DNA of 64,000 nucleotides from CAG-791 sp000431495. GTDB lineage: Bacteria > Bacillota > Clostridia > Lachnospirales > Lachnospiraceae. The position numbers and the translations under genes are program-made. The notes beneath the pieces are model-generated. The model was not told the origin of the DNA, ran no database searches, and was given only the letters and a program-made list of their open reading frames with translations. Positions 1-8,889 of the stretch are shown in pieces. Numbering within the stretch: position 1 is the stretch's first letter; each line of letters opens with the position of its first letter. The DNA is taken from assembly GCA_052117605.1 (NCBI GenBank), contig JBQKIT010000001.1. The stretch is one strand, 5' to 3'.

Positions 1-2159
1 ACAATGCACCGTTCGTCCAGATGGTGGATGATCACGGCCGCATGAAGCCTGAGACAGGAAAGTTTGCGGGCATGCGCTGCAAGCCTACCGAAGCAGAGAT
101 CAAGGAAGGAGCTATCAGCTGTGATCCGGAGGTCCTGAAGGATCTTGATGAGAGAGGAATCCTTTTTGCTGCTCCGAAGGTTGAGCATGACTATCCGCAC
201 TGCTGGAGATGCGGTACACCGTTGATTTATTATGCACGTGAGTCCTGGTTCATCAAGATGACTGAGGTTCGCGATGACCTTGTCCGCAACAACAAGGAAA
301 TCAACTGGGTTCCTCCGACCATGGGAGAAGGACGGTTCGGAAACTGGCTGGAAAACATTCAGGACTGGGCAATTTCCCGTAACCGCTACTGGGGAACTCC
401 TCTGAACATCTGGGAGTGCCCGGACTGCGGCAAGCAGATCAGCGTTGGCTCCCGCAAGGAGCTTGCGGAGCTGTCCGGAGATCCGGCAGCGGAGCACACA
501 GAGCTGCATCGCCCGTATGTTGACCAGTACATCATCAAGTGCCCGGACTGCGGCGGCGATATGAAGCGTGTGCCGGAGGTCATTGACTGCTGGTTTGACT
601 CAGGTGCCTGCCCGTATGCAGAGCTTCATTATCCTTTTGAAAATAAGGAGCTGTTTGAGAAGCAGTTCCCGGCATCCTTTATTTCCGAGGCTGTTGATCA
701 GACAAGAGGCTGGTTCTATTCCCTGCACGCAGAGGCAACGCTTCTGTTCAATCGCCCGGCCTTCAAGAATGTTATCGTCATGGGACTGGTTCTGGATGAA
801 GACGGAAATAAAATGTCCAAATCCAAAGGCAATGCCGTAGACCCGATGAACGCTCTGGAGACCTATGGCGCCGATGCCATCCGCTGGTATTTCTATACGG
901 CGAGTGCACCGTGGCTGCCGAAGCGCTTCTCCGGTAAGGTTGTGAAGGAAGGCCAGAGCAAGTTCCTTGGAACCCTGTGGAATACCTACGCCTTCTATGT
1001 CTTGTATGCTGAAATCGATCAGTTTGATCCCACAAAGTATACACTGGATTACGACAAGCTGTCCGTGATGGATAAATGGCTCCTGTCCAAGATGAATTCC
1101 ATGATTCAGAAGACAGATGCCAATATGGCAGCCTACAAGCTTCCGGAAGCAGCTGCCGTTCTGGAAGAGTTCGTGGATGATATGTCCAACTGGTATGTCC
1201 GCCGCGGAAGAGAGCGCTTCTGGGCAAAGGGGATGGAGCAGGACAAAATCAACGCCTATATGACGCTGTACACTGCTCTGAAGAATGTCTGCCTCTGCGC
1301 AGCACCGATGATTCCCTTCATGACCGAGGAGATTTATCAGAATATCGTTCGCAGTGTGGACCAGAGTGCACCGGAATCCGTACATCTCTGCCGGTTCCCT
1401 GAGGCCGATGCCGAAAGAATTGATACGAAGCTCGAAAATGACATGGATCAGGTTCTGAAGATCGTTGTCATGGGACGTGCGTGCCGCAATATGTCCAATC
1501 GCAAGAACCGTCAGCCGCTTGCCAAGATGTATATCAAGGCAGATTCTGTGCTGGATGATTTCTATAAGGAGATCATTGAAGACGAGCTGAACGTAAAGAG
1601 TGTGGAGTTTACGGATGATGTCCGTGCCTATACGACCTATACCTTCAAGCCGCAGCTTCGGACCGTCGGACCGAAGTACGGGAAGCAGCTTGGCGGAATC
1701 CGGAGGTACCTTGGAGAACTCGATGGCAACGCGGCGATGGATCAGCTGAATGCAGGAGAGAACCTGAAGTTCGATGTGGACGGCACAGAGGTTGAGCTTT
1801 CGAAGGAAGATCTTCTGATTGAGATGGCGCAGAAGCCGGGCTACGTGTCCCAGGAAGACGGCGGCATGACGGTTGTCATCGATACGAATCTGACGCAGGA
1901 GCTGATCGAGGAAGGCTATGTGTACGAAATCATTTCCAAGATTCAGACCATGCGTAAGGATTCCGGCTTTGAAGTGATGGATCATATTCACCTGTCGCTT
2001 TCCGGCAATGAGAAGCTCTATGACATTGCGGTCAGAAATGCATCCTCGATCTGCACGAAGGTGCTGGCAGATCAGATTCAGAAGGATGTGACGCTTGCCA
2101 ACGAAAAGGAATGGGATATCAACGGTGAGAAGCTCACCATTGGTGTAGAGAAGCAGTAA
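1..2159 (+). CDS. ileS: Isoleucyl-tRNA synthetase, C-terminal part (5' end outside window)
   Basis: This enzyme attaches isoleucine to tRNA-Ile in the cytoplasm. The reading frame is open from base 3, so the gene begins before the window; 718 residues are visible. The class I KMSKS signature is encoded at 810-824. The CP1/editing-side remnant keeps two CxxC pairs (CWRC and CPDC...CPDC), and DQTRGWFYS precedes KMSKS. The anticodon-binding domain fills the rest. Phrases such as YYARESWFIKMT and RFGNWLENIQDWAISRNRYWGTP match the eukaryote-like type 2 IleRS, the group that includes mupirocin-insensitive enzymes. That subtype call is from memory of the family and is not aligned here. The HIGH motif lies upstream of the window. 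Confidence 0.97.
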   Translation, partial: NAPFVQMVDDHGRMKPETGKFAGMRCKPTEAEIKEGAISCDPEVLKDLDERGILFAAPKVEHDYPHCWRCGTPLIYYARESWFIKMTEVRDDLVRNNKEINWVPPTMGEGRFGNWLENIQDWAISRNRYWGTPLNIWECPDCGKQISVGSRKELAELSGDPAAEHTELHRPYVDQYIIKCPDCGGDMKRVPEVIDCWFDSGACPYAELHYPFENKELFEKQFPASFISEAVDQTRGWFYSLHAEATLLFNRPAFKNVIVMGLVLDEDGNKMSKSKGNAVDPMNALETYGADAIRWYFYTASAPWLPKRFSGKVVKEGQSKFLGTLWNTYAFYVLYAEIDQFDPTKYTLDYDKLSVMDKWLLSKMNSMIQKTDANMAAYKLPEAAAVLEEFVDDMSNWYVRRGRERFWAKGMEQDKINAYMTLYTALKNVCLCAAPMIPFMTEEIYQNIVRSVDQSAPESVHLCRFPEADAERIDTKLENDMDQVLKIVVMGRACRNMSNRKNRQPLAKMYIKADSVLDDFYKEIIEDELNVKSVEFTDDVRAYTTYTFKPQLRTVGPKYGKQLGGIRRYLGELDGNAAMDQLNAGENLKFDVDGTEVELSKEDLLIEMAQKPGYVSQEDGGMTVVIDTNLTQELIEEGYVYEIISKIQTMRKDSGFEVMDHIHLSLSGNEKLYDIAVRNASSICTKVLADQIQKDVTLANEKEWDINGEKLTIGVEKQ

Positions 2160-2233
2160 AAGCGAAATGATATTTGAGACCGGACATCAGGAAGAATCGT
2201 AAACACAATTCAGAGGGATAACAGGAGTAGGAA

Positions 2234-4822
2234 ATGATTAAGAAAAAGCAGCTCAGCTTTGACAAGGAACTGTTTAAGAGAAGCGTTGAATACAACGTTC
2301 GAACGATGTATCGCCGCGAGATGGGAGAAGCAACCAAAGAGCAGGTGTTCCAGGCTGCCGCCTATGCACTGAAGGACCAGATCGTAGATGACTGGATGCG
2401 GACGCAGAAGGAGTTTGAGGAGAAAAATCCGAAGACCCTGTACTATCTTTCCATGGAATTTCTGATGGGAAGAGCCTTCGGCAACAATCTGATCAATCTG
2501 CAGGCGTATGAACCGGTTGCGGAAGCACTGAATGAACTTGGCTTTGACATCAATGCCATCGAGGACCAGGAGCCGGATCCGGCACTTGGAAACGGCGGCC
2601 TTGGAAGACTTGCTGCCTGCTTCCTGGATTCCCTTGCAACGTTGAATTATCCGGCATATGGCTGCGGCATCCGGTACCGCTACGGTATGTTCAAACAGAA
2701 AATCGTAGACGGTTATCAGGTGGAAGCTCCGGACAACTGGCTGGAGAACGGAAATCCGTTTGAGCTTCGCCGTCCGGAATATACGCAGGAGGTTCATTTT
2801 GGCGGATACGTTACCGCTTATTCCGCTGAGAACGGGCGCACCATGTTCCGCCAGGAAGGCTATTCTGCCGTAAAGGCGGTTCCGTATGATATGCCGGTTG
2901 TCGGATACGGAAACGGATTTGTGGACACTCTCCGGATCTGGGACGCAGAGCCGATGAACAGCTTCCATCTGGATTCCTTCGATAAGGGCGATTACCAGAA
3001 GGCTGTGGAGGAGGAAAATCTGGCGAGAACCATCTGTGAGGTTCTGTATCCCTGCGACGATCATATGCAGGGCAAGGAGCTTCGCCTGAAGCAGCAGTAT
3101 TTCTTCGTATCGGCCTCTGTTCAGCTGGCAATCAAGAAGTTCATGTCCCGCAACGAGGACATCCATGATCTTCCCGAGAAGGCGGTATTCCAGATGAACG
3201 ACACGCATCCGACTCTGACGGTTCCGGAGCTGATGCGGATTCTTCTGGATGAATATGGTCTTGAGTGGGATGATGCATGGGCGATTGTGCAGAAGTGCAC
3301 GGCCTACACGAACCACACGATTATGGCTGAGGCACTGGAGAAATGGCCGATCGAGCTGTTTTCCCGCCTGCTTCCCCGTATCTATCAGATCGTGGAGGAA
3401 ATCAATCGCCGCTTTGAGAGAGAAATCCATGCGAAGTATGACAATACCGGTGTGGATGTCGGCTATAAGGTTTCCAAAATGGCTGTCATTTATGACGGTC
3501 AGGTCCGCATGGCGAACATGGCAATTGTTGCCGGCTTCTCGGTAAACGGTGTGGCAAGACTTCATACGGAAATTCTGAAGAATGAATCTCTTCATGATTT
3601 CTATGAGATGTTTCCGGAGAAGTTCAACAATAAGACCAACGGAATCACACAGCGCCGCTTCCTTCTGCACGCAAACCCGCTTCTTGCTTCCTGGATTACG
3701 GAGCATATCGGGGATGAGTGGATTACGGATCTTTCCCATATCGCAGAGCTTAAGCCCTATGCGAAGGATGAGAAGGCACAGCGTGAATTCATGCAGATCA
3801 AGTACCAGAACAAGGTTCGCCTTGCAAACTATATTCTTGAGCACAACGGAATTGAAGTGGATCCCCGTTCCATCTTCGATGTTCAGGTAAAGCGTCTCCA
3901 TGAGTACAAGAGACAGCTGCTGAACATTCTGCATGTGATGTACATTTACAATCAGCTGAAAAAGGATCCGAACATGGATTATCCGAAGCACACCTTCATT
4001 TTCGGAGCGAAGGCAGCGGCCGGATACCGGAATGCGAAGCTGACCATCAAGCTGATCAACAATGTGGCAGATGTCATCAACAACGATGCCTCCATCGGAG
4101 GAAAGCTCAAGGTTGTATTCATTGAGGACTATCGCGTCAGCAACGCAGAGATTATTTTTGCGGCAGCAGATATTTCGGAGCAGATTTCTACGGCTTCGAA
4201 GGAAGCGTCCGGAACCGGCTGCATGAAGCTGATGCTCAACGGCGCACTGACGATCGGAACCATGGATGGAGCCAATGTCGAGATGGCAGAGGAGATGGGC
4301 AGAGAGAACATGTTCATTTTCGGCCTGTCCTCGCAGGAGGTAATCGGCTTCGAGAACAACGGCGGCTATGATCCGAACGAGATCTTCAACAACGATCAGA
4401 ACGTCCGTGAGGTTCTGGTGCAGCTTGTAAACGGAACGTATTCCAGAGAAAATCCGGAGCTGTTCCGCCCGCTGTACGATTCTCTTCTGAGAAGCTACCC
4501 CGGCTGCCCTGCAGACCGTTACTTTATCCTGAAGGATTTTGAGTCCTATGCGGCTGCTCAGCGTGACATCGTTGCAGCCTATGAAAACAAGGCAAAATGG
4601 GCCGAAATGGCGATCATCAATACGGCAAGCTGCGGCAAATTCTCTTCCGACCGTACGATTGAAGAGTATGTGAACGATATGTGGCACCTGGAGAAGGTGG
4701 AAATTCCCGCTCCGGCTGCAAAGAAGAGTGTGGCAGAGGCTGATGCGGAAAAAGCACCGGCTGAAAAGGTACCGGCAGCAAAGGCACCTGCGGAAAAGAC
4801 ACCGGCTGCAAAGCGTAAATGA
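2234..4822 (+). CDS. glgP: Glycogen/maltodextrin phosphorylase with a Lys/Ala/Pro tail
   Basis: This 862-residue enzyme uses phosphate to release glucose-1-phosphate from alpha-1,4-glucans. It is collinear with family GT35. The PLP-binding motif EASGTGCMKLMLNG is present with the Schiff-base lysine at about residue 665, and the active-site stretch TNHTIMAEALEKWP is intact. A RBS (CAGGAGTAGG) precedes the ATG, 74 bases after ileS; the two may be cotranscribed, although the functions are unrelated. The last 30 or so residues are a repetitive EKAPAEK/PAAK tail not usual for the family, ending KRK. The tail could be a flexible polycation that touches glycogen or nucleic acid, but nothing here shows that. 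Confidence 0.95.
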   Translation: MIKKKQLSFDKELFKRSVEYNVRTMYRREMGEATKEQVFQAAAYALKDQIVDDWMRTQKEFEEKNPKTLYYLSMEFLMGRAFGNNLINLQAYEPVAEALNELGFDINAIEDQEPDPALGNGGLGRLAACFLDSLATLNYPAYGCGIRYRYGMFKQKIVDGYQVEAPDNWLENGNPFELRRPEYTQEVHFGGYVTAYSAENGRTMFRQEGYSAVKAVPYDMPVVGYGNGFVDTLRIWDAEPMNSFHLDSFDKGDYQKAVEEENLARTICEVLYPCDDHMQGKELRLKQQYFFVSASVQLAIKKFMSRNEDIHDLPEKAVFQMNDTHPTLTVPELMRILLDEYGLEWDDAWAIVQKCTAYTNHTIMAEALEKWPIELFSRLLPRIYQIVEEINRRFEREIHAKYDNTGVDVGYKVSKMAVIYDGQVRMANMAIVAGFSVNGVARLHTEILKNESLHDFYEMFPEKFNNKTNGITQRRFLLHANPLLASWITEHIGDEWITDLSHIAELKPYAKDEKAQREFMQIKYQNKVRLANYILEHNGIEVDPRSIFDVQVKRLHEYKRQLLNILHVMYIYNQLKKDPNMDYPKHTFIFGAKAAAGYRNAKLTIKLINNVADVINNDASIGGKLKVVFIEDYRVSNAEIIFAAADISEQISTASKEASGTGCMKLMLNGALTIGTMDGANVEMAEEMGRENMFIFGLSSQEVIGFENNGGYDPNEIFNNDQNVREVLVQLVNGTYSRENPELFRPLYDSLLRSYPGCPADRYFILKDFESYAAAQRDIVAAYENKAKWAEMAIINTASCGKFSSDRTIEEYVNDMWHLEKVEIPAPAAKKSVAEADAEKAPAEKVPAAKAPAEKTPAAKRK

Positions 4823-4850
4823 CCAGACTGTCAGGCATGGAACAGCGGCG

Positions 4851-4879
4851 TTGACCTGAAAAGTATAATTGTATACAAT
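4851..4879 (+). promoter_or_regulatory. Candidate sigma-A promoter for the aconitase-family gene
   Basis: TTGACC at 4851-4856 and TACAAT at 4874-4879 are separated by 17 bases, giving five of six matches to each consensus hexamer. A second -10-like TATAAT lies at 4864-4869 but is only 7 bases from the -35, so the distal box fits better. The start of transcription would be near 4886, about 80 bases before the chosen start codon. Confidence 0.6.
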
Positions 4880-4890
4880 GTAATCCAGAG

Positions 4891-4922
4891 CTCACAGGAT
4901 GGAGTTTTCTCTGTCCTGTGAG
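4891..4922 (+). other. Stem-loop in the 5' leader of the aconitase-family gene
   Basis: CTCACAGGA at 4891-4899 and TCCTGTGAG at 4914-4922 form a perfect 9-bp stem with a 14-base loop. It lies just after the predicted transcription start and 42 bases before the start codon. There is no T-run after it, so it is not a typical intrinsic terminator. It may stabilise the message or end glgP read-through weakly. Confidence 0.4.
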
Positions 4923-4964
4923 TTCCTCGTATACGGTTTTCAGGGAAAAAAGGAGACAGAGAGA

Positions 4965-7262
4965 ATGGTGACAGTACATAAAAACGGAGCTTACTATCTC
5001 GGAAACGAACAGTGGGTGCCGGACGATGAGTCGGCAGCAGGAAGACTTGCAGCAGAAGGAATTCAGGAGAGCAGGGAAACAGGGCGTGACAGGACCATGG
5101 CCTGGAGCATCCTTTCTGCGCACAATCAGTCCGGGGATACGGAGAAGCTGAACATCCGGTTTGATCAGATTACAAGCCATGACATTACCTATGTCGGAAT
5201 CATTCAGACGGCAAGGGCATCGGGACTGACCAGATTTCCGGTTCCCTATGTGCTGACGAACTGCCACAATTCTCTGTGCGCGGTGGGAGGCACAATCAAT
5301 GAAGATGATCACATGTTCGGTCTTACTGCCGCGCAGAAATATGGCGGGATTTATGTTCCGCCTCATCTTGCAGTCATTCATCAGTATGCAAGAGAAATGA
5401 TGGCAGCAGCAGGCGGCATGATTCTCGGCTCCGATTCGCATACAAGATATGGAGCACTGGGCACAATGGCAATGGGTGAAGGCGGTCCGGAGCTTGTGAA
5501 GCAGCTTCTGGGTCAGACCTATGACATCAAAAGGCCCGAGGTCATTGCCGTTCATCTGACAGGAGCCCCCAGACGCGGTGTGGGTCCTCATGATGTAAAC
5601 ATTGCACTGATCGGAGCGGTTTTCGAGAGCGGATTTGTCAAGAACAAGGTTCTGGAGTTTATCGGCGAGGGTGTTCATAACCTTTCCGAGGATTTCCGTA
5701 TCGGGATCGACGTCATGACCACAGAGACCACCTGCCTGTCCTCCATCTGGGAGACGGATGAGAAGACGGAGGAGTGGCTTGCTCTTCACGGAAGAAAAGA
5801 GGCGTACCGGAAGCTTGAGCCGCAGCGCGGTGCCTATTATGACGGCGTGATTGATATCGATCTTTCCAAGGTGGAACCGATGATTGCGATGCCGTTCCAT
5901 CCGTCGATGGCGTATACCATTGACGAGGTAAATCACAATCTCAAGGATATCCTTCACGGAGTGGAAGAGCGGGCAAAGGTTTCCTTTGGAGCCCAGGTTC
6001 ATGCAGATCTTTCCGACAAGATCGTAAACGGAAAGCTTCTGGTAGATCAGGGCATCATTGCCGGATGTGCCGGCGGTGGCTTTGAGAACATCTGTGAGGC
6101 CGCGGGGATTCTGGATGGAGAGAATATCGGAAATGATAAGTTCTCTTTGTCGGTATATCCCGCTTCTCAGCCGATCTATGTGGAGCTGATCCGAAGCGGT
6201 GTGGCTGAAAAGCTGATGGATGCGGGCGCAGTGCTGAAAACAGCATTCTGCGGACCCTGCTTCGGTGCAGGAGACACCCCGGCAAACAATGCCTTCTCCA
6301 TCCGTCACTCCACGAGAAACTTCCCGAATCGTGAGGGTTCCAAGCCGCAGAAGGGGCAGATTTCCTATGTGGCACTGATGGATGCACGTTCCATTGCGGC
6401 AACTGCGGCTCATCAGGGCTTCCTTACGCCGGCAACGGAGATGGATAAGGATATCCCGACCTATTCGTATCATTTTGATCCGAAGATTTATGAAAAGCGC
6501 GTGTTTGATTCCAAGGGAAAGGCGGATCCAGACATGGAGCTGCAGCTTGGACCGAATATCCGTGACTGGCCGAAGATGGAGCCTCTTCCGGAGAATCTGG
6601 CTCTTCGCGTTGTGGCGGAGATTCACGATCCGGTTACCACAACAGATGAGCTGATTCCGTCCGGAGAAACCTCCTCCTATCGCTCCAATCCGGAGGGACT
6701 GGCGGAGTTCACGCTGTCCAGAAAGGCACCGGACTACGTGCAGCTTGCAAAGGAAGTACGGGAGGGTGAGCGCGCACAGGTGGCAGGTACCTGCATCGGT
6801 GAAGCACTTCCGGGCTTCCATGATGTTATGACGGCGATCCGTGAGAAATTCCCGGAGGTCAGCAGGGAAAACATCGGAATCGGCTCGACCATTTTTGCGG
6901 TAAAGCCCGGAGACGGCTCTGCCCGCGAGCAGGCGGCTTCGTGCCAGAAGGTGCTTGGAGGCTGGGCGAACATTGCAAACGAGTATGCGACAAAGCGCTA
7001 TCGCAGCAATCTGATCAACTGGGGCATGCTGCCGTTTGTCATCGACAAGGGTGAGCTTCCGTTTTCCAAGATGGACTACCTGTTTTTCCCGGGAATCCGG
7101 AAGGCGGTTGAGAATAAGGAACAGACAATTCAGGGTTATGTCGTGAAGAATGAGACGCTCGAGCCGTTTGCAGTGACGCTCGGAGATCTTACAGATGACG
7201 AACGTCAGATCATTCTGGATGGCTGCCTGATTAATTTCAATCGCAGATCGCTGGAAAAGTAG
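4965..7262 (+). CDS. Aconitase-family hydratase (YbhJ-like)
   Basis: A 765-residue [4Fe-4S] hydro-lyase of the aconitase superfamily; the substrate is not established. The three cluster ligands of the family are visible: Cys368 in GCAGGGFEN, and Cys429 and Cys432 in CGPCFG. The swivel-domain side has RNFPNREG and an IGSTIFAVKPG segment. The N-terminal part (HDITYVGIIQTARASGL) resembles E. coli YbhJ and related hydratases rather than AcnA or AcnB. The ATG at 4965 was chosen because AAAAGGAGACAGAGAGA precedes it; an in-frame start at 4899 would lie inside the leader hairpin. No citrate synthase or isocitrate dehydrogenase lies next to it, so a TCA role is not supported by context. Confidence 0.85.
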   Translation: MVTVHKNGAYYLGNEQWVPDDESAAGRLAAEGIQESRETGRDRTMAWSILSAHNQSGDTEKLNIRFDQITSHDITYVGIIQTARASGLTRFPVPYVLTNCHNSLCAVGGTINEDDHMFGLTAAQKYGGIYVPPHLAVIHQYAREMMAAAGGMILGSDSHTRYGALGTMAMGEGGPELVKQLLGQTYDIKRPEVIAVHLTGAPRRGVGPHDVNIALIGAVFESGFVKNKVLEFIGEGVHNLSEDFRIGIDVMTTETTCLSSIWETDEKTEEWLALHGRKEAYRKLEPQRGAYYDGVIDIDLSKVEPMIAMPFHPSMAYTIDEVNHNLKDILHGVEERAKVSFGAQVHADLSDKIVNGKLLVDQGIIAGCAGGGFENICEAAGILDGENIGNDKFSLSVYPASQPIYVELIRSGVAEKLMDAGAVLKTAFCGPCFGAGDTPANNAFSIRHSTRNFPNREGSKPQKGQISYVALMDARSIAATAAHQGFLTPATEMDKDIPTYSYHFDPKIYEKRVFDSKGKADPDMELQLGPNIRDWPKMEPLPENLALRVVAEIHDPVTTTDELIPSGETSSYRSNPEGLAEFTLSRKAPDYVQLAKEVREGERAQVAGTCIGEALPGFHDVMTAIREKFPEVSRENIGIGSTIFAVKPGDGSAREQAASCQKVLGGWANIANEYATKRYRSNLINWGMLPFVIDKGELPFSKMDYLFFPGIRKAVENKEQTIQGYVVKNETLEPFAVTLGDLTDDERQIILDGCLINFNRRSLEK

Positions 7263-7277
7263 AAGATAAAAAGAGAT

Positions 7278-7308
7278 TGCAGCATCCTGTCATTGGCAGG
7301 ATGCTGCA
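7278..7308. terminator. 12-bp perfect hairpin between two genes
   Basis: TGCAGCATCCTG (7278-7289) and CAGGATGCTGCA (7297-7308) pair perfectly around a 7-base loop. No T-run follows on the plus strand, although the minus strand has CTCTTTTT. It sits directly after the aconitase-family stop codon and 27 bases before the next start, so it probably acts as a weak terminator or an mRNA-end stabiliser. Confidence 0.45.
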
Positions 7309-7335
7309 GCTGGCAAGAGGAGAGGGAGTTTTCGG

Positions 7336-8889
7336 ATGCATTACGTGGTGAAATACATGCTCATTGCGATGTACGCAGTCACATTGGGCACAACCATGCG
7401 GTACTATTTAAACCTTCTCCAGGAACATAACTGGGATCGGAGAGAATATTTTCACACACTCTTCCGGGAAAATCTTCGCTGGCTCCCCCTGATATTCATG
7501 GTGGTTCCTGCTGCTGCACTGACTATGGGATATCGCACGTTGGGAAAGGCAATGATGTTCCTGTATCTGCTTGCGATCACCCTGTGGTTTGGCTTTGGAA
7601 AGAACTGGAATGCAGAAAGAGAGGATGCGAAAAAGCGGCAGGGCCTGTTTCTTCTCTGGGGAATTTTATGGGTGCTGCTGGTGCTTGTTTGCCTGGCTCT
7701 TCCGAAATCAAAGATTCATATCATGAATCTGATCTGTTCCGTTGCCTTTTTCATGCAGCCCTTTGGGGCCCCGCTTCTTGCAGCCATCAGCCGGCCGGCA
7801 GAGCACAGCATCGGAAGAAAGTATATCCGGAAATCGGGGGATCTTCTGAAGCGCAGGAAGGGGCTGCAGATTATTGTGATATCCGGAACCAGTGATCAGG
7901 AGGAAATGGCACGGCTTCTGGAAGTCCTTCTTGCAGGAAAATTCCGCTGTAAGGTAACAACAGGAATGATTCACACAGCATTGGAGGCAGCCAGAGCAAT
8001 CCGCAGCCTTGATGATCCGAGGCTGGAAATTCTGATCTGCCCGATGGAGGCAGACAGCAAAGAAGAACTCGAGGCGATTGCGGAAACTCTTCATCCTGAG
8101 ATTGTTATCCGGACCTCTATGGATTATGGGACACTCCTGGAGGAACTGGATCCTTTCGGCGAGTATGGAATACGACTGATCAACGGGGATGATGAAGCGC
8201 TTCTTGCCGGTATCGGCAGAAAAAATACACGGACCTACGGTCTTAGTGAGAACTGTGACATTCGGGGAAGCATCATTTCTGTCGGAAGTGAGGGAACGAG
8301 ATTTTCGGTTTCTGATTCCGGACAGAGGGAAACGGAATTTCTCACAATTCTTCTCGGAGAACGAAGAATTCGTCTGCTGACCGGAGATGTTTTTGCGGCA
8401 CGTGTTCTTGGAATGTCGGACAGAGAAATCCGGTACCGGATTGCATCCATTCTTCCGATGCTGCACCATATGCAGCTGGTGGCAATTCCGAATGCCATGC
8501 TGATTGACGACAGCGCCAACACGGATCCGAACCTGGCCGAGGAAGCATTGAGAACACTGGAGCACTTTGAAGGAGAGAAAGTCCTGCTTACATCCGGCTT
8601 CACATGCCTGGGAGCCATTCAGGAAGCCTCCAATCATCGTGTCGGCGAACTGGCAGCGGAGATCTGCAGCAGAATTATTCTCATGGGAGAGGAAGTTCCT
8701 TACGGAATCCGGACCGGAATTCTGGATGCCGGCTTCCGGCCGGAGATGCTGTATGAGGCAAAAGATCAAAAAGAGGCCGCTGCATGGATTGGCAGCTGGC
8801 CTCAGGAAGAGCAAAGGGTGCTTCTTGCAGAGCGTTTGGAGATGATTTCTCCGGAATCTTCGGAAGCTAACGGTCATTCCGGCAGATGA
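7336..8889 (+). CDS. Membrane-anchored MurF-like protein lacking the ATP-binding P-loop
   Basis: The 517 residues split into an N-terminal region with about four hydrophobic helices (residues 1-150) and a cytoplasmic part related to Mur ligases. The order of MurF landmarks is kept: INGDDEALL in the central domain, and LIDDSANTDPNLAEEALRTL in the C-terminal domain, equivalent to the IDDSYNANPxSM motif. Where MurF has GxxGKTTTK, this protein reads GTSDQEEM (residues 184-191), so the lysine and threonines that hold ATP are gone. It is therefore probably not a ligase; a scaffolding or regulatory role in wall synthesis is inference. A GAGGAGAGGGAG ribosome site precedes the ATG. Its 3' end overlaps pyrC convergently by 23 bases. 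The genuine MurF is at 49565. Confidence 0.75.
   Translation: MHYVVKYMLIAMYAVTLGTTMRYYLNLLQEHNWDRREYFHTLFRENLRWLPLIFMVVPAAALTMGYRTLGKAMMFLYLLAITLWFGFGKNWNAEREDAKKRQGLFLLWGILWVLLVLVCLALPKSKIHIMNLICSVAFFMQPFGAPLLAAISRPAEHSIGRKYIRKSGDLLKRRKGLQIIVISGTSDQEEMARLLEVLLAGKFRCKVTTGMIHTALEAARAIRSLDDPRLEILICPMEADSKEELEAIAETLHPEIVIRTSMDYGTLLEELDPFGEYGIRLINGDDEALLAGIGRKNTRTYGLSENCDIRGSIISVGSEGTRFSVSDSGQRETEFLTILLGERRIRLLTGDVFAARVLGMSDREIRYRIASILPMLHHMQLVAIPNAMLIDDSANTDPNLAEEALRTLEHFEGEKVLLTSGFTCLGAIQEASNHRVGELAAEICSRIILMGEEVPYGIRTGILDAGFRPEMLYEAKDQKEAAAWIGSWPQEEQRVLLAERLEMISPESSEANGHSGR

Noticed and set aside
2210..4687. 825-codon minus-strand open frame opposite glycogen phosphorylase
   Set aside because: Same reasons: composition is Leu/Ile/Arg/Cys-rich and no family is recognisable, while the plus-strand gene is unmistakable.
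4617..6821. Very long open frame (734 codons) on the minus strand opposite the aconitase-family gene
   Set aside because: It has no recognisable domains, no ribosome site at a sensible start, and lies wholly antisense to a clearly conserved protein. The codon bias of the plus-strand gene produces such open antisense frames.
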